Positions 24,745 to 32,805 of a stretch of DNA of 64,000 nucleotides are shown here, one piece after another. How positions within the stretch are numbered: position 1 is the stretch's first letter; each line of letters begins with the position of its first letter. The notes beneath the pieces are model-generated. The model was not told where the DNA came from and did not search any database. It worked only from the letters and a program-made list of their open reading frames with translations. Source of the DNA: Kribbella sandramycini (GTDB lineage: Bacteria; Actinomycetota; Actinomycetes; Propionibacteriales; Kribbellaceae); contig NZ_JABJRC010000009.1 in the NCBI RefSeq assembly GCF_013131805.1, positions 62,001 through 126,000 of the forward strand, in the 5' to 3' direction. The position numbers were made by a program, and so were the translations under genes.

Positions 24745-25722
24745 TCAGTTGCGGCCGAAGTCCTGCACCCAGCTACCGGGGCCCCAGTCCGGTTTCACGC
24801 GACCGTCGTCGTACCCGATGCCGATGACCGTGAACCGGCAGTTCAGGATGTTCTTGCGGTGGCCCTCGCTCTTCATCCAGGCGGACACCACCTTCTGGGC
24901 GCTCGGGTAGCCGGCGGCGATGTTCTCGCCCCAGCTGGAGCCGCTGTACCCGGCGGCGCGCATCCGGTCGCCCGGGTCCTGGCCGTCGGGGTTGGTGTGG
25001 TCCAGGTAGTGCCGGCGGACCATGTCGGACGCGTGCCGGCCGGCCGCCTCGACGAGCGCGCTGTTCAGCCGCAGCGGGCCGCAGCCGGCCTGCTCGCGGT
25101 AGGAGTTGGTCAGCTCGAGGACCTCACGCTCCTGCGCGTTCGTCCCGCCGCCACCCGACGGCGGCGGCTCCGGGTCGTTGCTCGGCTCCTGCGTCGGCTG
25201 GGTCGGCTGCGTCGTCGTCCGGGTCTTGGTCGGCGTCGGGCGGCTGGGCCGCGGGTCGCTCGGGCGCCCGTCCGGCGTCTTGGGGTTGCTCGGGTCGACC
25301 GTCACCGTTGTGACACCGGTGGTCGGCGCGGTCGGGGTGGTCAGCACGTTCGACGGGGAGCCACTCGGCGGCGTGCCGCCCGGGGTGGACGGCGTCGACG
25401 TCGTCTCCATGCCGTTCGCGCCGGTGCCGATCACGGCGGTGGTCACCTTGCCGTTGGCCAGCGTCTGGGTGACGGTCTTCAGCGGGCCCTTGCTCGCGTC
25501 GCCGACCAGGGAGCCGCCGGAGTTGTCGCGGGTGTCCTCGGAGACGTTCAGAACCTTGGTCGCGTCATTGACCGTCGAGTTGTCCCGCGACATCAGATAG
25601 ATCACCGGGCCGATGGCGACCAGGACCGAGAGCGCGCTGGCGATCGGGCCGACCAGGCCGCGCTTGCGCTTCGCCGCGCGTCGGGTACCGCGGTGCCGCC
25701 GGGGGGTTGGCGCATCCGTCAT
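24745..25722 (-). CDS. Membrane-anchored CAP-domain protein, 325 aa
   Basis: A short basic cytoplasmic tail (PRRHRGTRRAAKRKRG) and one helix (IASALSVLVAIGPVIYLM) are followed by a Thr/Pro/Gly linker and a C-terminal CAP domain. The domain has the usual actinobacterial signatures ELTNSYREQAGCGPLR, HASDMVRRHYLDH, GENIAAGYPSAQKVVSAWM, SEGHRKNILNC and a terminal GSWVQDFG. The two histidines of the CAP cavity are visible (HYLDH and GHR). Probable extracellular cell-envelope protein of unknown activity; CAP domains bind lipids or act in envelope stress in other organisms. Confidence 0.9.
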   Translation of the reverse strand: MTDAPTPRRHRGTRRAAKRKRGLVGPIASALSVLVAIGPVIYLMSRDNSTVNDATKVLNVSEDTRDNSGGSLVGDASKGPLKTVTQTLANGKVTTAVIGTGANGMETTSTPSTPGGTPPSGSPSNVLTTPTAPTTGVTTVTVDPSNPKTPDGRPSDPRPSRPTPTKTRTTTQPTQPTQEPSNDPEPPPSGGGGTNAQEREVLELTNSYREQAGCGPLRLNSALVEAAGRHASDMVRRHYLDHTNPDGQDPGDRMRAAGYSGSSWGENIAAGYPSAQKVVSAWMKSEGHRKNILNCRFTVIGIGYDDGRVKPDWGPGSWVQDFGRN

Positions 25723-25878
25723 GAGTGGGCGAATCCTCTTCGTGTGCGTCGTGCCGAGTACGTCGTTCCCCGCGGTACTTGCCAGGTCCCCCCTGGTTAC
25801 CGAACAGCGACCTTAACCGACACGGCCGGTCACCGTTACAGTTTCGCGACGCGACTTAACACTTCCTGAAGGTTCGGC

Positions 25879-26685
25879 TCAACCGCCGAAGTTCTGCACC
25901 CAGGATCCCTTACCCCATTCGGGTTTCACCTGTCCGGAGCTGTAACCGACACCGAGCATCGTGTAGTCGCAGTTGAGGATGTTGGCCCGGTGCCCGGGGC
26001 TGTTCATCCAGCCTTTCACGACCGCCGCCGGGCTGGTGTAACCGACCGCGATGTTCTCGGCCATCGCGCCGCCCTTGAACCCCGCGGCCTTCATCCGGTC
26101 GAACGGCGACCGCCCGTCCAGACTGTCGTGCGCGAAGTAGTGCTTGAGCACCATGTCGACCGCGTGCCCCTCGGCCGACCTGGTCAGCGCGCTGTTCGCC
26201 CGCAGCGGTCCGCAGCCCTTCTTGGCCCGCTCGGCATTGGTCAGCGACAGCACCTGCGCCTCCGGCGCCCCCGACCCGCTGCTCGGCTTCGGCTCCGGCT
26301 TCGGGGTCGCGGTGTGACTCGGCTTCGGCGTGGGCTTCGGCTTCGGCGACCGGGTGCCTTCGCGGCTCGCCGTCGTCTTCGCGCGCGTCGGCGTCGCGGA
26401 CGGCGTCTTGCTCGCGGTCCGGGTCGGCGTCGGAGTGGCCGTCGTCCGCCGCGGCGTCGCCGACGGGCTCGTCGGCGGGACAGGCGTCGGTGTCGTCGGA
26501 GCGATCGACGCGTCGTCGGTCGCGGTCGGCATCGTCAACGGATCGGATTGCCCGGTGACCTTCTGACCCCCGTCGAGGTCGCGCAGGACGAACCACCCGA
26601 TCCCGGTGAGCAGGACCAGCGCGGACAGGGCGGCAAGCAGGGGACCGGCGACGGCGCGGCCTCGGGACCCCTCACGGTTCGTCAT
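25879..26685 (-). CDS. Membrane-anchored CAP-domain protein, 268 aa
   Basis: Same plan as its neighbour: basic tail (NREGSRGRA), membrane helix (LLAALSALVLLTGIGWFVL), a Thr/Pro/Lys-rich linker, and a CAP domain with SLTNAERAKKGCGPLR, HAVDMVLKHYFAH, ENIAVGYTSPAAVVKGWM, SPGHRANILNC and GSWVQNFGG. Its CAP domain is closer to the 325-residue protein than to the 611-residue one. Third in a same-strand run with 150-170-nt gaps, so separate promoters are plausible. Confidence 0.9.
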   Translation of the reverse strand: MTNREGSRGRAVAGPLLAALSALVLLTGIGWFVLRDLDGGQKVTGQSDPLTMPTATDDASIAPTTPTPVPPTSPSATPRRTTATPTPTRTASKTPSATPTRAKTTASREGTRSPKPKPTPKPSHTATPKPEPKPSSGSGAPEAQVLSLTNAERAKKGCGPLRANSALTRSAEGHAVDMVLKHYFAHDSLDGRSPFDRMKAAGFKGGAMAENIAVGYTSPAAVVKGWMNSPGHRANILNCDYTMLGVGYSSGQVKPEWGKGSWVQNFGG

Positions 26686-26736
26686 GGTGAGCAGCCTTGC
26701 CCACCAGCCACTGAGCTGACTCCACCAACCGGAGTC

Positions 26737-26769
26737 CCTTAACGCACGTCTGATAGTTAAGGACGTGCG
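26737..26769. promoter_or_regulatory. Two overlapping inverted repeats at the GNAT stop / CAP upstream region
   Basis: CCTTAAC (26737-26743) mirrors GTTAAGG (26756-26762) with a 12-bp spacer. CGCACGTC (26743-26750) mirrors GACGTGCG (26762-26769). The two cannot form together. The GNAT stop codon lies within them, and the CAP start is 50 nt downstream on the minus strand. Could be a terminator, an operator, or a switch. Confidence 0.4.
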
Positions 26770-27416
26770 GAAACTACGTCCGCGATCACCTTCCAGCCCA
26801 GGCTGCGGTACAGCCGGAGGCCGTCGATCGAGGCGATCAGGATGCCGCGTTTCGCCCCCTGGGCCGCGGCCGTCTCGACGAGTGAGGCCATCACCGCGCT
26901 GCCGAGCCCGCGCCGGCGGTGCGCCGGGTCGGTCTCGATCCGATCGGCGACCGCGTCCTCACCGACGACCGCCATCCGGCCGCTGGACACGACGCCGCCG
27001 TGCAGCGTGGCGCGGGTGATGATCAGATCGGACTCGAGCTCGGTGTGCAGCGCGTAGCGCTCGTGCAGTTTCAGCGCCGGCTGCTCGGACAGCTGGATCG
27101 TCATCAGCCAGTCCTGCTCCGGCTGCACCTCGAGGCCGAGGTCCTCGAGCTGGTCGATCCGGGCTTCCTTGTCGTCGGTCGCCAGCGTGATCCAGCCCGC
27201 GCCGCGCTCGTTGCCCGCGGCCCGGGCGAGCTCGGCGGCCCGCTCGACACGCTCGGGTTTGTCGTCGGCGTCCAGGACGACGTACTCCATGGCGCGGTTG
27301 TCCTCACCCGCGCGGACGGTCAGGATGCCGTCGTTGTCGTCCTCCACGGTGGTCCAGCCCCTCGAAACCGACCACCCGGCCTGCCAGCGGCGGACGAGCT
27401 CCTCACGATCTCTCAC
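26757..27416 (-). CDS. GNAT family N-acetyltransferase
   Basis: About 219 residues. The C-terminal half holds the acetyl-CoA site: RIETDPAHRRRGLGSAVMASL is the classic R/Q-x-x-G-x-G/A loop, followed by GAKRGILIASIDGLRLYRSLGW. The N-terminal half is variable (RRWQAGWSVSRGW). Substrate unknown. The frame is open further upstream; the GTG at 27416 (reading MRDREELVRRW) is chosen as the most family-like start, though no clear ribosome site precedes it. Confidence 0.8.
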   Translation of the reverse strand: MRDREELVRRWQAGWSVSRGWTTVEDDNDGILTVRAGEDNRAMEYVVLDADDKPERVERAAELARAAGNERGAGWITLATDDKEARIDQLEDLGLEVQPEQDWLMTIQLSEQPALKLHERYALHTELESDLIITRATLHGGVVSSGRMAVVGEDAVADRIETDPAHRRRGLGSAVMASLVETAAAQGAKRGILIASIDGLRLYRSLGWKVIADVVSARP

Positions 27417-27494
27417 CTGTCGATTCAACCAGCCGAATGCCGAGACGGCGAGGGGAACGGTGTCGCCTGACACCAACTCGCCGTCTCGATGTGG

Positions 27495-28625
27495 TCACGG
27501 ACGCGGATCGGTCACCAGCAGATCGAACATCACCGAGTCGTCGCGCGGACGGTCCCGGGTGGGCCCCTCGGCCCGGGCGATCCCGATCCGGTGCATGCCG
27601 TTGGCCTCGGCGACGCGCACCGATGCGGTGTTCTCGACGGCGGCCAGCAACAGCAGCCGGCTCCGGCCGAGGCCGCCCGCGTCGATCGGCGTGAAAGCGT
27701 GGTCGACGAGCAGCCGGACGGCGTTCGTCATCACCTTCCGGCCGCGGCCGGCCGGGTGCATCCAGTACCCGATCTCACCGTGCCCTTTGTTCAGCCGGTT
27801 GTTCAGGTCGTAGAGGCTGACACACCCGAGCAGCTCGTCGGTGACCGGATCGGCGATCGCGAAGCTGACGCCTTCCCCGGACGCCGCGTTCTCCAGGCGG
27901 CCCTCGATGAACCCCTTCGCGTCGTCCAGGGTGTACGGCGCGGGCAGCCCGGCCAGCCAGTACTGCGTTCGCTCGTCGTTACAGGCCTCCTGGACCCGCT
28001 GCGCGTCCGTCGGCCGGAAGGCGCGCAGCTTGAACGTGCCGCCGTCGAGCTCCGGGACGGCCCACCAGTTGCCCTGGGGCGCCATCTCCTCGTCGCGGGC
28101 CAGCGTGGCGACCCAGTCGTCGTACCGGACGCCGCGGGCCAGGCCCTCACCCGGTACGACGACCAGCCCGCGGAAGCCCAGCTTCCAGGCGACCCGCCGC
28201 GAGGCCCAGTTGCCGACGTAGGCGCGCCAGATCACCCGCTGCCAGCCGAGCTCGTCGAACGCGTACCGGATCGCGAGCCGCGCGGCCCGGGTCATCACCC
28301 CGCGGCCGCGCACCCAGGGCGCGACCGAGAAGCCGACCTCCCCGACGCCGCCCTCGCCGCCGTGCAGGCTGACCGAACCGCTGAACCGGCCGTCCACCTC
28401 GATCGCGAGGGCGCGTTCGCCGTGCTCGGCGCGCCACCCGTTCGGCACCAGCTCACTGAGGAAGAACTCCGCGTCGGAGCGCTGGTACGGCACCGGGATG
28501 ACGGTCCAGCGCTGCATCGCCGGGTCCTGACAGAGCAGGTACAGGTCGTCGAGATCATCGGCGCGGTGCGCGCGGAGCCGGACCAGGTCGTCGGCCAGTT
28601 GCGGCACGTCTTCGGGGAATCGCAT
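27495..28625 (-). CDS. Tandem-GNAT acetyltransferase (RimJ/RimL-like)
   Basis: 376 residues with two RimJ/RimL-type acetyltransferase domains. The first contains VGFSVAPWVRGRGVMTRAA and RVIWRAYVGNWASRRVAWKLGF; the second contains IGYWMHPAGRGRKVMTNAV and ENTASVRVAEANGMHRIG. Both keep the acetyl-CoA loop, so both may be active. Such enzymes acetylate protein N-termini, antibiotics or metabolites; the target is unknown. The start is placed at the ATG at 28625 (MRFPEDVPQL) because the upstream extension looks non-coding. Divergent from the DeoR gene 79 nt away. Confidence 0.85.
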   Translation of the reverse strand: MRFPEDVPQLADDLVRLRAHRADDLDDLYLLCQDPAMQRWTVIPVPYQRSDAEFFLSELVPNGWRAEHGERALAIEVDGRFSGSVSLHGGEGGVGEVGFSVAPWVRGRGVMTRAARLAIRYAFDELGWQRVIWRAYVGNWASRRVAWKLGFRGLVVVPGEGLARGVRYDDWVATLARDEEMAPQGNWWAVPELDGGTFKLRAFRPTDAQRVQEACNDERTQYWLAGLPAPYTLDDAKGFIEGRLENAASGEGVSFAIADPVTDELLGCVSLYDLNNRLNKGHGEIGYWMHPAGRGRKVMTNAVRLLVDHAFTPIDAGGLGRSRLLLLAAVENTASVRVAEANGMHRIGIARAEGPTRDRPRDDSVMFDLLVTDPRP

Positions 28626-28704
28626 GTTCCAGGGTGACAAGCCGTCCCCGCCCGGGCAACGGCATTTCCCTGACAGCATCACGATCTCCGTTTAGTCTTG
28701 ACCC

Positions 28705-29517
28705 GTGAATCAGACCGGAGGCGAGCCGCCACGCGGCCGGGGTGGACAGCTGGCCGCCCAGCGGCAGGCCACGATCGTTGCCGAGGTCAACAGTCGGGGC
28801 GCGATCACGGTGGCCGAGCTGGTCGACCGGTTCGGCGTGTCGGACATGACGATCCGCCGCGATCTGGACGCGCTGGACTCCAGCGGCCTGTTGCACAAGG
28901 TGCACGGCGGGGCGACGTCGGTCGGGCTGCGCAGCGCGCACGAGCCCGGGTTCGACGCCAAGCTGACCCAGGAGTCGGGCGCCAAACAGGCGATCGCCGC
29001 CGAGGCCGCGCACCGGGTGCAACCCGATTCCGCGATCGGGATCGGCGCCGGGACGACGACGTACGCGCTGGCCCGCCAGCTCCTCCGGGTGGAGAACCTG
29101 ACCGTCGTGACGAACTCGGCCCGGATCGCCGACGTCTTCCACGGCAACGCCCGCTCGGACCGGACGGTCGTGCTGATCGGCGGGATCCGGACGCCGTCCG
29201 ACGCGCTGGTCGGCCCGATCGCGACCGCCGCGCTCGGCTCACTGCATCTCGACCTGCTCTTCCTCGGCGCGCACGGAGTCGACGCCGAGCACGGTCTGAG
29301 CACGCCGAACCTGATGGAGGCCGAGACCAACCGGTCGTTCATCGCGGCCAGCCGCGAGGTCGTCGTGGTCGCCGACCACACCAAGTGGGGCACGGTCGGG
29401 CTGAGCACCTTCGCCACCTGGGCCGACCTGGACGTGATCATCACCGACGACGGCCTGTCCACCCCGGCCCGCAAGGCGATGCGTGACACCGGTTGTGAGC
29501 TAGTAATAGCTTCGTGA
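28705..29517 (+). CDS. DeoR/GlpR family transcriptional regulator
   Basis: 270 residues. The N-terminal winged HTH has the DeoR signature AAQRQATIVAEV, VAELVDRFGVSDMTIRRDL and LLHKVHGGA. The C-terminal DeoRC effector domain, related to sugar-phosphate isomerases, includes IGIGAGTTTYALAR, FLGAHGVDAEHGLSTPN and VVADHTKWG. Family members sense phosphorylated sugars. GTG at 28705. It overlaps the MFS gene by GTGA, so the two form an operon; it might also act on the gal genes 3 kb away, but that is only a suggestion. Confidence 0.92.
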   Translation: MNQTGGEPPRGRGGQLAAQRQATIVAEVNSRGAITVAELVDRFGVSDMTIRRDLDALDSSGLLHKVHGGATSVGLRSAHEPGFDAKLTQESGAKQAIAAEAAHRVQPDSAIGIGAGTTTYALARQLLRVENLTVVTNSARIADVFHGNARSDRTVVLIGGIRTPSDALVGPIATAALGSLHLDLLFLGAHGVDAEHGLSTPNLMEAETNRSFIAASREVVVVADHTKWGTVGLSTFATWADLDVIITDDGLSTPARKAMRDTGCELVIAS

Positions 29518-30719
29518 AGTCCGAACGGCTCGGCCGGCCCTATTGGGTGCTGTGGGTCGCGGGGGCGGTGTCGTTCCTCGGGGACGGGATCATGTTCGGC
29601 GCGCTGCCGCTGCTGGCCGCGTCGATGAGCCGCGACCCGCGGATCGTCTCGCTGTCCGAGGCGGTCGCGGGCCTGGGCTGGCTGCTGCTCGGGCTGGTCT
29701 CCGGCGTCCTGGTCGACCGCTGGCGCCGGACGTCGACGATGTGGATCGTCGATGCGATTCGCGCGGTGGTGGCCGGCGCGTTCGCGGCCGCTGTGCTGCT
29801 CGGCCACGAGAGCATCCCGCTACTGCTGATCACCGGCTTCCTGCTCGGCATGCTCGCGCCGTTCTTCGACAACGCGTCGTCCGCGATCATCCCCGACCTG
29901 GTCCGTCCGGCCGCGCTCGAACGCGCCAACGGCTACAACCAGGCCGCGCTGCTCCTGCTGTCCAATCTGCTCGGCCCGCCGTTCGGCGCGGTCCTGTTCG
30001 TCCTGCACAAAGGCTTGCCGATCCTGGTCGACGCGATCTCGTTCGCGCTCGCCGCCATCCTGGTCTTCGCCGTACGCCGAGCCGCGCCCGCCCGCGAGCC
30101 GTCGCCGGATCGCCACCTCGGCCGCGAGCTGCACGCGGGCCTGTCCTTCCTGTGGCGGCACAAACTGCTGCGCTCGATGTGCCTGCTGCTGATGGTCTCG
30201 AACGCGGTCGGCTCCGGCATCATCGCTATCCTCGTGCTCTACGTCCTGGAGGCACTGCACCTGCCTGAGGCCTGGTTCGGCTGGCTGGTCGCGATCTACG
30301 CCGTCGGCGGGATCGCCGGGGCCGCGCTGGCGCCGGCCCTGGCCCGCCGCTTCTCGACGTCGGCGAACCTGATCGTCTCGATGCTCGTGCTGGCGTTGTC
30401 GACCGTCGTCTTCGGTCTGTTCGGCACGCTGGCCGCGATCATCCCCGGCGCGATCCTGATGGGATTCGGCGGCACCTGGTGGAACGTCGTCTCGATCACC
30501 CTGCGGCAGCGGATCGTCCCGGCCGAGCTGCTCGGCCGGGTCACCGCCGTCTACCGGATGGTCGCGTTCTGCGCCGCGCCGCTGGGCGCGGTCGGCGCGG
30601 GTTTCCTTGCCCACCGCACCGACCTGCGCACGCCGTACCTGGTGATGGGCGTGATCCTGTTCCTGGCGACGCTGGCCTACGCGCCGCTGATCCGGCGGGA
30701 GCTCAGGACTTCGCCTTGA
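29514..30719 (+). CDS. MFS transporter
   Basis: 401-residue integral membrane protein with about 12 helices and the loop motif VSGVLVDRWRRTSTMWIVDA of the enterobactin-exporter-like (EntS/MFS_3) group. Translationally coupled to the DeoR gene through a GTGA overlap at 29514-29517. Substrate unknown; drug or metabolite export is the usual assumption for this group. Its 3' end overlaps the convergent M23 gene by 17 bp. Confidence 0.88.
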   Translation: MKSERLGRPYWVLWVAGAVSFLGDGIMFGALPLLAASMSRDPRIVSLSEAVAGLGWLLLGLVSGVLVDRWRRTSTMWIVDAIRAVVAGAFAAAVLLGHESIPLLLITGFLLGMLAPFFDNASSAIIPDLVRPAALERANGYNQAALLLLSNLLGPPFGAVLFVLHKGLPILVDAISFALAAILVFAVRRAAPAREPSPDRHLGRELHAGLSFLWRHKLLRSMCLLLMVSNAVGSGIIAILVLYVLEALHLPEAWFGWLVAIYAVGGIAGAALAPALARRFSTSANLIVSMLVLALSTVVFGLFGTLAAIIPGAILMGFGGTWWNVVSITLRQRIVPAELLGRVTAVYRMVAFCAAPLGAVGAGFLAHRTDLRTPYLVMGVILFLATLAYAPLIRRELRTSP

Positions 30720-31524
30720 CCGTGTAGGTCTTGCCGAACAGCTTGTGCGCCTGTTTGAGCCCGATGTTGCCATCGGCCCCGATACTGCCGGGCGCGCAAC
30801 CGTCCTTCTGGATCTGCCACTTGGTGGCCTCGTTCTTGGTGTCGATGTCGTAGTTGCCGCTCAGCTTGAGGTTCCGGCCGTCTTTCAGCTTGATCCCGTT
30901 CAGCACGAACTGCAGCCGTTTCACGCTGTCGGAGTTCGACGTCCCGAACCGGAGCTTGTCGACGAAGACGAGCCCGGAGGCGAGTACCGTGGCCGCCGCC
31001 ATCAGCCGCTGCGGCGCGCCCGCGCTGAAGACCAGCGACGGCGGGAAGATGCAGATCTCGTTGGACGCCGTGCCGTCACCGGGCACGCCTTCCTTCGAGC
31101 CGATCCCCTTCAGGTAGTCGTACCGGCCGGCCCGGTCGCGGTGTCCCCACATCGCGGCCAGGTGCAGGTGCGGGCCGGTCGCGTTTCCCGAGCTGCCCGA
31201 GTCGCCGAGCTTCTGCCCGGCCTTGACCTTCTGCCCCTTCTGCACGTCGATCCCCGGCGACAGGTGCTGATACAGCACCGACGCCTTCCGGCCGGCGTGC
31301 GTGATCCCCAGCAACACCCAGTTGGACGGCGCCCCGGTGACCTGTTTCGGTTTGTTCGTCACGCCGTCGTTGCAGTCCAGCACGACGCCGTCCGCGACCG
31401 CGAAGACCGGCGTACCGGTCACCACGGGATAGTCGAACGCGGCGTGCAAACCGCCTTTGGAATAACGCCATCTGGTGCCGACCGTCAGTTTTCCGGCAGG
31501 CAAAGGCTGGGCCATCGCCCCCAC
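30703..31524 (-). CDS. M23 family metallopeptidase with C-terminal peptidoglycan-binding-like domain
   Basis: 273 residues. The LytM/M23 fold carries the zinc ligands in GLHAAFDYP (His27, Asp31) and in TGPHLHL, with GSPVFAV-type core residues (TGTPVFAVADG) and VKAGQKLGDSGSSGN between. The C-terminal third (SVKRLQFVLNGIKLKDGRNL... NEATKWQIQKDG) resembles a PG_binding_1 repeat. No N-terminal signal peptide is visible, unusual for a peptidoglycan hydrolase. GTG at 31524 is used; an in-frame ATG lies three codons later. Confidence 0.85.
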   Translation of the reverse strand: MGAMAQPLPAGKLTVGTRWRYSKGGLHAAFDYPVVTGTPVFAVADGVVLDCNDGVTNKPKQVTGAPSNWVLLGITHAGRKASVLYQHLSPGIDVQKGQKVKAGQKLGDSGSSGNATGPHLHLAAMWGHRDRAGRYDYLKGIGSKEGVPGDGTASNEICIFPPSLVFSAGAPQRLMAAATVLASGLVFVDKLRFGTSNSDSVKRLQFVLNGIKLKDGRNLKLSGNYDIDTKNEATKWQIQKDGCAPGSIGADGNIGLKQAHKLFGKTYTVKAKS

Positions 31525-31557
31525 CCCATTCCCCCTTGGAGGGTGCGTCTGGTGATT

Positions 31558-31610
31558 CCCCGCCTACTGCGGGGCGCTCGGCACACCCTAGTCCTTCCCC
31601 TTAAGGGGAA
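31558..31610. promoter_or_regulatory. Hairpin and 16-bp perfect palindrome upstream of the M23 gene
   Basis: CCCCGC (31558-31563) pairs with GCGGGG (31569-31574). TTCCCCTTAAGGGGAA (31595-31610) is a perfect palindrome 71 nt upstream of the M23 start. Both lie in the 153-nt gap after galK. The palindrome looks like a protein-binding site; no regulator is assigned. Confidence 0.4.
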
Positions 31611-31677
31611 AGTACGCCGGGAGACGGCGCTTGCCCAGGCCTCGGAACGGCCTTCGCCCGAACGGGCAGGCGATCAA

Positions 31678-32805
31678 TCAGTTGATTCTCGACGCTCCGT
31701 TCGAGGGGGTTGCAGCGAGTGCCGTCGGGGCCGTGAAACCCTGCTCCGCAAAGGCTTTCTCGATCGCGCCCAGGACGGCGCCGGCATCGGCGGTCGGGAC
31801 CAGCGCGATGATGCAGCCGCCGAATCCGCCGCCGGTCATCCGGGCGCCGATCGCGCCCGCGGCGAGCGCGGTGTCGACCGCGACGTCGAGCTCAGGCACG
31901 GTGACCTCGAAATCGTCGCGCAGCGAGACGTGCGAGGCGGTGAACAGCGGGCCGACGTCGCGCAGCCGACCGGCCTTCATCAGCGCGATGGCGTCCTCGG
32001 TCCGCTTGATCTCGGTCACCACGTGCCGGACGCGCCGCCGGTCCACCTCGTCGTCGAGTCGCGTCAGCGCGGCGTCCAGATCGTCGTACGCGATCGACCG
32101 CAACGCCGGGACGCCGAGCTGCGCCGCGGCGTGTTCGCAGCTCTTCCGACGGGCGGCGTACTCGCCGTCGGCATGCCGGTGCGGGGCCTTCACATCGACG
32201 ACGAGCAGCGTCAGGCCATCAGCCTCGGGGTCGAACGGGATCTGGTCGAGTGAACCCGAGCGGATATCGAAGGCGAGCGCATGCCCGGCCGTACAGCACA
32301 TGGACGCCGTCTGGTCCATCAGGCCGACCGGGGCGCCGACGTACTGGTTCTCGGCGCGCTGCGCGAGTTTGGCGACCTCGGCCGGTTCGACCTCGACGTC
32401 GATCAGCCCGAGCAGCGCGATCTGCGTCGCACAGAGCAGCGCCGCGGACGACGACAACCCGGCGCCGGACGGGAGGTCGGACTCGAAGAGCAGGTTCGCG
32501 CCGCCGATCGGGTAGCCGGCCTCGCGCAGCACCCAGGCCGCGCCGGCCGGGTACGCCGCCCAGTCGTCGACCGAGCGCGGCGCCAGCTCGTCGATCGCGA
32601 ACTCGATCACCCGCTGGTGCCCGGCCGAGGAGACCGCGACGCGGCCGTCAGCGCGTTTCGAGGCGGTGACGACGATCTGGTTCGGCAGAGCGATCGGCAG
32701 GACGACGCCGTCGTTGTAGTCGGTGTGCTCACCGATCAGGTTGACCCGGCCGGGCGCGCGCCAGCTGCCGTCGGGCGCGGTACCGAAAACGTCCTCGAAG
32801 CTCAC
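31678..32805 (-). CDS. galK: Galactokinase
   Basis: Phosphorylates galactose at C1 with ATP (Leloir pathway), cytoplasmic. The three GHMP-kinase motifs are present: PGRVNLIGEHTDYNDG near the N-terminus, LPSGAGLSSSAALL in the middle and ARMTGGGFGGC near the C-terminus. 375 residues, normal for the family. GTG at 32805 follows GGAAGGTGG and overlaps the galT stop by four bases (GTGA), so the two genes are translationally coupled. Confidence 0.97.
   Translation of the reverse strand: MSFEDVFGTAPDGSWRAPGRVNLIGEHTDYNDGVVLPIALPNQIVVTASKRADGRVAVSSAGHQRVIEFAIDELAPRSVDDWAAYPAGAAWVLREAGYPIGGANLLFESDLPSGAGLSSSAALLCATQIALLGLIDVEVEPAEVAKLAQRAENQYVGAPVGLMDQTASMCCTAGHALAFDIRSGSLDQIPFDPEADGLTLLVVDVKAPHRHADGEYAARRKSCEHAAAQLGVPALRSIAYDDLDAALTRLDDEVDRRRVRHVVTEIKRTEDAIALMKAGRLRDVGPLFTASHVSLRDDFEVTVPELDVAVDTALAAGAIGARMTGGGFGGCIIALVPTADAGAVLGAIEKAFAEQGFTAPTALAATPSNGASRIN

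Noticed and set aside
27495..28625. Frameshifted or fused pair of GNAT genes
   Set aside because: A single uninterrupted frame with both acetyl-CoA loops intact; tandem-domain GNATs are a known arrangement.
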